Below, in pieces: positions 44,119 through 47,601 of a stretch of 47,601 nucleotides of DNA (its first letter is position 1; each line of letters opens with the position of its first letter). The stretch spans positions 1 through 47,601 of the forward strand of contig CACJYD010000013.1 in NCBI GenBank assembly GCA_902597545.1, in the 5' to 3' direction. The position numbers and the translations under genes were made by a program. Source of the stretch: an uncultured Bacteroidota bacterium. Lineage in GTDB: Bacteria > Bacteroidota > Bacteroidia > Flavobacteriales > Flavobacteriaceae. The notes beneath the pieces are model-generated. The model was not told the DNA's origin and made no database searches. It saw only the letters and a list, made by a program, of their open reading frames with translations.

Positions 44119-44889
44119 ATGAATATGTATTACTTAATAGAAATTCCATGGGAATACCCATTTCTAGTTTTGCTTGGTTTTGTGGTTTCTATAATAAATA
44201 CAATGGCTGGTGGAGCTTCTATTATAACATTGCCAATACTTATTTTTTTAGGATTACCATCAAATGTTGCTAATGGTACAAATAGAATTGGTCTAATGAT
44301 GACAGCTTTTTCTGCAAATATGGGTTTTAAAAGTAAAGGTATATCTACATACCCATTTAGTGCTTACACTGGAGCATTTGCTTTAATTGGATCTGTCATT
44401 GGTGCTCATATAGCAGTTGAAATTAATGATGAAATATTTAATAAAATTTTGTCAATAATAATGATTATTGTCATAACAATAATAATATTTAAACCACGCA
44501 TAGTCAACAAAAACCTATCTGTTAGGTTAACAGGAAAACACCTCAAAATTTCATGTCTTGTTTTTTTCTTTATTGGACTTTACGGGGGGTTTATTAATGC
44601 AGGAATAGGATTTATTATAATGTTATTTTTACATTTTTACAACAGGCTTAATCTGATTAGGGTCAATGCAACAAAAGTTGTAATAGTGCTTGTATATACT
44701 ATTGGGGCATTTTTAACTTTTTTCTTTAATGGTTTGGTTGATTTACCATATGGTTTATGTCTTGGTCTTGGAACATTAATAGGTGGTTGGAATGCAAGTC
44801 GATTTTCTGTAGAAAGGGGAGAAGGAGTTGTAAAAGTTTTTCTTGTCATTTCAGCTATAATTATAGCTGTAAAGCTTTGGTTTTTTTAA
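44119..44889 (+). CDS. TauE/SafE (DUF81) family membrane permease
   Basis: A 256-residue protein with about eight membrane helices in two halves. [20 protein letters not shown] (28–47) with NGTNRIG, and the repeat-half [20 protein letters not shown] (about 156–175) with NATKVV, are the paired signatures of the TauE/SafE family, which exports sulfite, sulfoacetate or other small organic anions. The substrate here is unknown. It stands alone, and its TAA shares a palindromic TTAA with the ribB stop. Confidence 0.9.
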   Translation: MNMYYLIEIPWEYPFLVLLGFVVSIINTMAGGASIITLPILIFLGLPSNVANGTNRIGLMMTAFSANMGFKSKGISTYPFSAYTGAFALIGSVIGAHIAVEINDEIFNKILSIIMIIVITIIIFKPRIVNKNLSVRLTGKHLKISCLVFFFIGLYGGFINAGIGFIIMLFLHFYNRLNLIRVNATKVVIVLVYTIGAFLTFFFNGLVDLPYGLCLGLGTLIGGWNASRFSVERGEGVVKVFLVISAIIIAVKLWFF

Positions 44890-46007
44890 AACTTGATTGT
44901 CTTAGTTATTTCTAAACCATATCCAGCCATTCCTACACGCTTTATTTTTCTATCTACGGTCGTAAGTAGCTTTATTTTACCAACCCCCAAGCTATGTAAA
45001 ATTTGTGCACCAATTCCATAATCTTTTTCATCCATTTTCCTGAATGGTTTATGGGATTTGCCTGATTTTTCTGCATTTTTTAAATTCTTTATCCTTTTCA
45101 TTAAAGGTTTTGTTTCATGATCCTGATTTATAAACACAATAACTCCAGCATTATCTTTTTTAATTAGATTGGTAATTTTTCTTATTTCTATATCCTCATT
45201 TAAAACTAAATCATCAATTGAATTATTTATAGATCCGAATGAATTAACTCTACACAAGACTGGAATATCTTTTTCCCATTTTCCATAAGTAAGCGCTAGG
45301 TGTAATTGATCATTATTTTTTTGTTTAAAAATATTCAAATTAAATATTCCATAATTTGTTTTAAGATCAAATTTTTCAATTAATTCAATTATTCCATCAT
45401 TTGACATCCTGTACGAAACTAAATCCTCAATGGATATAATCTTCAGGTCAAACTTTTTAGCAACAATAAATAAATCTGGAAGTCGAGCCATTGTTCCATC
45501 ATCGTTCATTATCTCACAAACAACACCAGCAGGTTTAAAGCCTGCAAGGCGTGATAAATCAATGGCAGCTTCTGTGTGTCCAGTTCTTCGCAAAACTCCA
45601 CCATCCTTTGCTGAAAGGGGAAAAATATGACCAGGCCTAACTAAGTCAGAGGGTTTTGTTTTTAAGTCTACCAATGCTTTTATTGTTTTTGACCTATCGC
45701 TCGCTGAAATTCCAGATGTGACCCCATGCCCCTTTAAATCAACTGAAATAGTAAATGCGGTCTTCATTAGTTCAGTGTTATTTTGGACCATTGGATCAAG
45801 ATTTAACACTCTACACCTGTCTAAGGTCAGAGGAACACATATTAAACCTCTACCATGGGTTGCCATAAAATTGACAATTTCTGGTGTTATAATTTCAGCT
45901 GGATAAATAAAGTCACCCTCATTTTCTCTGTTTTCGTCATCGACAACAATAATTACTTTATTATTTTTTAAATCTTCAATTGCCTCTTCTATAGTATTCA
46001 ATTTCAT
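44886..46007 (-). CDS. ribB: 3,4-dihydroxy-2-butanone-4-phosphate synthase with degenerate GTP cyclohydrolase II domain
   Basis: A 373-residue RibBA-type protein. The N-terminal synthase domain (about 1–205) is intact: DDENRENEGDFIYPAE (23–38), RPGHIFPL, LRRTGHTEAA and GVVCEIMNDDGTMAR. It makes the four-carbon riboflavin precursor from ribulose-5-phosphate. The C-terminal domain (about 206–373) aligns with GTP cyclohydrolase II in overall pattern (DYGIGAQILHSLGV, VGMAGYGLEI), but the zinc-binding cysteines and the GDxFxSxRCDCG segment are gone, so RibA activity is not expected. The upstream lptF/G-type gene overlaps it by four bases. Confidence 0.93.
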   Translation of the reverse strand: MKLNTIEEAIEDLKNNKVIIVVDDENRENEGDFIYPAEIITPEIVNFMATHGRGLICVPLTLDRCRVLNLDPMVQNNTELMKTAFTISVDLKGHGVTSGISASDRSKTIKALVDLKTKPSDLVRPGHIFPLSAKDGGVLRRTGHTEAAIDLSRLAGFKPAGVVCEIMNDDGTMARLPDLFIVAKKFDLKIISIEDLVSYRMSNDGIIELIEKFDLKTNYGIFNLNIFKQKNNDQLHLALTYGKWEKDIPVLCRVNSFGSINNSIDDLVLNEDIEIRKITNLIKKDNAGVIVFINQDHETKPLMKRIKNLKNAEKSGKSHKPFRKMDEKDYGIGAQILHSLGVGKIKLLTTVDRKIKRVGMAGYGLEITKTIKF

Positions 46008-47437
46008 CTCTCCTTAATAAACTTACTTTTTAGATTTGCAAATATATTATCAATATTTAGTATGGATTTATCAGATGATGCTCTTTTCAACAAATATAAT
46101 CCAATTGGTAACATAATTATATTAGATATCCAACTACCAATGAATGTTGAAATACTTCCATCTTCAGCTGCATTTTTAGCGAAAGTTCCGAGGAAATGAT
46201 AAAATAAAAACATTACTAGAGCAGTCACAACTGGAAAACCAAAACCACCTTTTCTAATAATTGCACCAAGAGGTGCTCCCAAAATAAATAAAATTAATGT
46301 TGAAATTGGTATTGCATATTTGTCATGGTAACTTGTTTTATGAAGATTTATAATTTTTTCTCGAATAAAAAAGTTTGATTTTTGTGTTTGTAAATTTGCA
46401 ATTTGGTTATTAATATTATTTTCAACAGAGTTGATTATAGATTTCTGATACGAAAAATCAAAATCTCTTAGAATTGTTTTATAGTTAGAAATATCAATAC
46501 TGTTTTTTTCATAAGGTCTATTGTATCTGGTTTGAAAATTAAATACACCTGTTCTTCTGTAAAAGTTTTCACTAAAACTTTCGTATTCATTTACAAGTTT
46601 GTTTTCCAACGAATCTATACTATAATTCAATTGATTCACATTTTGCATTCTAAATGTATTGTTATATCTCTCCTCAGAAAAATCTACATTATATATTTGT
46701 TTTAGATCAATATAAATTTCATGTGTATTAAAATAAATTTGAGTGTGTGGCTTAAATTGTTTTGAATTTGGATTTTCTGCTAAGATTTCCTCATATCTAT
46801 ATCCATCATTAAGTTTTATTTTTAAGATATCATTTTCTTCATCACTTACTAATTTTCCATTTTTTGCTTTTATAACAATAGTATTATCATTGTATCGATT
46901 TGTTTTATGGATTATTATATCTTCTAAGTTACTATTGTCAATCCCATACTTATTAGAGACTTTTATGTTCATCATTCCTATGTCATTAAAAATTCCCTCC
47001 GTGATTGCCATTGATGGTTTAACTTTTGCTAGATTTTTTCTGAGATTATATGATTTAAATTCAGAGTATGGTATTAGATTGTTTGAAACAAAATAAACAA
47101 CTAAACATAAAAAAATATTAAAAATCATTAAGCTTTTCATTGACCTAAAAAGTGATATTCCAGAAGATTTTATTGCAGCAAACTCATAATTCTCTGCTAA
47201 TTCTCCAAATGTCATAATTGAGGCTAATAGTACAGTAAGTGGCAATACCAATGGAATTAATTTTGGACAATAAAAAATTAAAAACTTGAAAATAATTTCA
47301 AAGTCAATTTCTTTTCCAGCTAAATCATCAATAAACATCCAAATAGTCTGAAAAATAAATACAAGCATAATAAGCAGGAAAAAATTAAAGAATTTTGTTA
47401 GATATGATTTTAAAATGTATTTATCTAAAATTTTCAT
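46004..47437 (-). CDS. LptF/LptG family lipopolysaccharide-export permease
   Basis: A 477-residue YjgP/YjgQ-type protein. Three membrane helices in the first 120 residues surround LIPLVLPLTVLLASIMTFGE and ENYEFAAIKSSGISLFRSMK, the coupling-helix region that contacts LptB; a large periplasmic beta-jellyroll-like part spans about 130–375, and three more helices follow near 385–465. It is part of the ABC transporter that pulls lipopolysaccharide from the inner membrane. Which of LptF or LptG it is cannot be decided. Its ATG overlaps the lolA stop (ATGA), and its stop overlaps the ribB start. Confidence 0.92.
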   Translation of the reverse strand: MKILDKYILKSYLTKFFNFFLLIMLVFIFQTIWMFIDDLAGKEIDFEIIFKFLIFYCPKLIPLVLPLTVLLASIMTFGELAENYEFAAIKSSGISLFRSMKSLMIFNIFLCLVVYFVSNNLIPYSEFKSYNLRKNLAKVKPSMAITEGIFNDIGMMNIKVSNKYGIDNSNLEDIIIHKTNRYNDNTIVIKAKNGKLVSDEENDILKIKLNDGYRYEEILAENPNSKQFKPHTQIYFNTHEIYIDLKQIYNVDFSEERYNNTFRMQNVNQLNYSIDSLENKLVNEYESFSENFYRRTGVFNFQTRYNRPYEKNSIDISNYKTILRDFDFSYQKSIINSVENNINNQIANLQTQKSNFFIREKIINLHKTSYHDKYAIPISTLILFILGAPLGAIIRKGGFGFPVVTALVMFLFYHFLGTFAKNAAEDGSISTFIGSWISNIIMLPIGLYLLKRASSDKSILNIDNIFANLKSKFIKER

Positions 47438-47601
47438 AGTTTATTTACATAATAATCCTTATAATTTTCTTTGTCAAAATAAAATAAATTATCATCAATC
47501 TTTTTATTGAAATTCGTTTTTTTAAAAACTATTGAATTAATATATCCATTAGTTATGGACTGATCAATTCTTGAGATTGAATAGTTATTTTTTATAAAAA
47601 T
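47434..47601 (-). CDS. lolA: LolA-like outer-membrane lipoprotein carrier, C-terminal 55 codons
   Basis: The frame is open to the right edge, so only the last 55 residues are present. They read as alternating strands ending FNKKIDDNLFYFDKENYKDY, much like the C-terminus of flavobacterial LolA, which carries lipoproteins across the periplasm. The gene order lolA, lptF/G, ribB is one I recall from other flavobacteria and supports the call. The TGA overlaps the permease ATG. Confidence 0.7.
   Translation of the reverse strand: MFIKNNYSISRIDQSITNGYINSIVFKKTNFNKKIDDNLFYFDKENYKDYYVNKL

Noticed and set aside
1-47601. CRISPR arrays, insertion sequences, prophage or att sites
   Set aside because: No direct-repeat array, transposase, integrase or duplicated tRNA end was seen; the sugar cluster shows no obvious change in base composition.

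Overview
The window is from a marine Flavobacteriia-type Bacteroidota. The base composition is very AT-rich. Several genes are typical of the class: a DUF3810 protein, a DUF3822 gene next to rsmD, a degenerate RibBA, a SusC-type plug and a lolA–lptF/G–ribB order. Promoter-like TAnnTTTG boxes of the Bacteroidota type precede several genes. The genome looks streamlined: almost everything is coding, the longest gap between genes is about 155 bp (19544–19698), and most convergent neighbours overlap at their stop codons.

Left half (1–26.6 kb) is mostly core genome. It holds a partial BNR-repeat protein cut by the left edge; a minus-strand operon of DHH phosphoesterase, cyclophilin–FKBP fusion and DUF3810; a plus-strand operon of a small membrane protein, mutL and two rhomboids; a minus-strand unit of an anchored protein, DUF3822 and rsmD; kdsB with an acyltransferase; gcvT–yebC; an isolated TonB-receptor plug domain beside an M1 peptidase; clpC; gyrA with a TPR protein; an NlpC/P60 hydrolase; and a metallo-beta-lactamase/rhodanese pair.

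The accessory centre (26.0–40.5 kb) looks like a locus for a sulfated algal polysaccharide. A minus-strand operon encodes a lipoprotein sulfatase, a GH2 glycosidase, a YwaF-type membrane protein and a methyltransferase. Diverging from it is a plus-strand run of two paralogous right-handed beta-helix lipoproteins, an enolase-superfamily cycloisomerase/dehydratase, an aldehyde dehydrogenase, a RhaT-like permease, a PfkB sugar-acid kinase and a KDPG-type aldolase. Together these match the oxidation, ring-opening, phosphorylation and cleavage route known for 3,6-anhydrogalactose from carrageenan or agar, giving pyruvate and glyceraldehyde-3-phosphate. No SusC/SusD pair and no recognised anhydrogalactosidase is present, so the beta-helix lipoproteins are the best candidates for undescribed carbohydrate-active enzymes. 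The exact sugar is inference.

Right end (40.5–47.6 kb): a secreted unknown protein; a guanidino-group hydrolase with ornithine aminotransferase and a short asparaginase, suggesting nitrogen scavenging; tRNA-Ser(UGA) with a clear promoter and terminator; a TauE/SafE permease; and ribB, an LptF/G permease and the 3' end of lolA, cut by the right edge.
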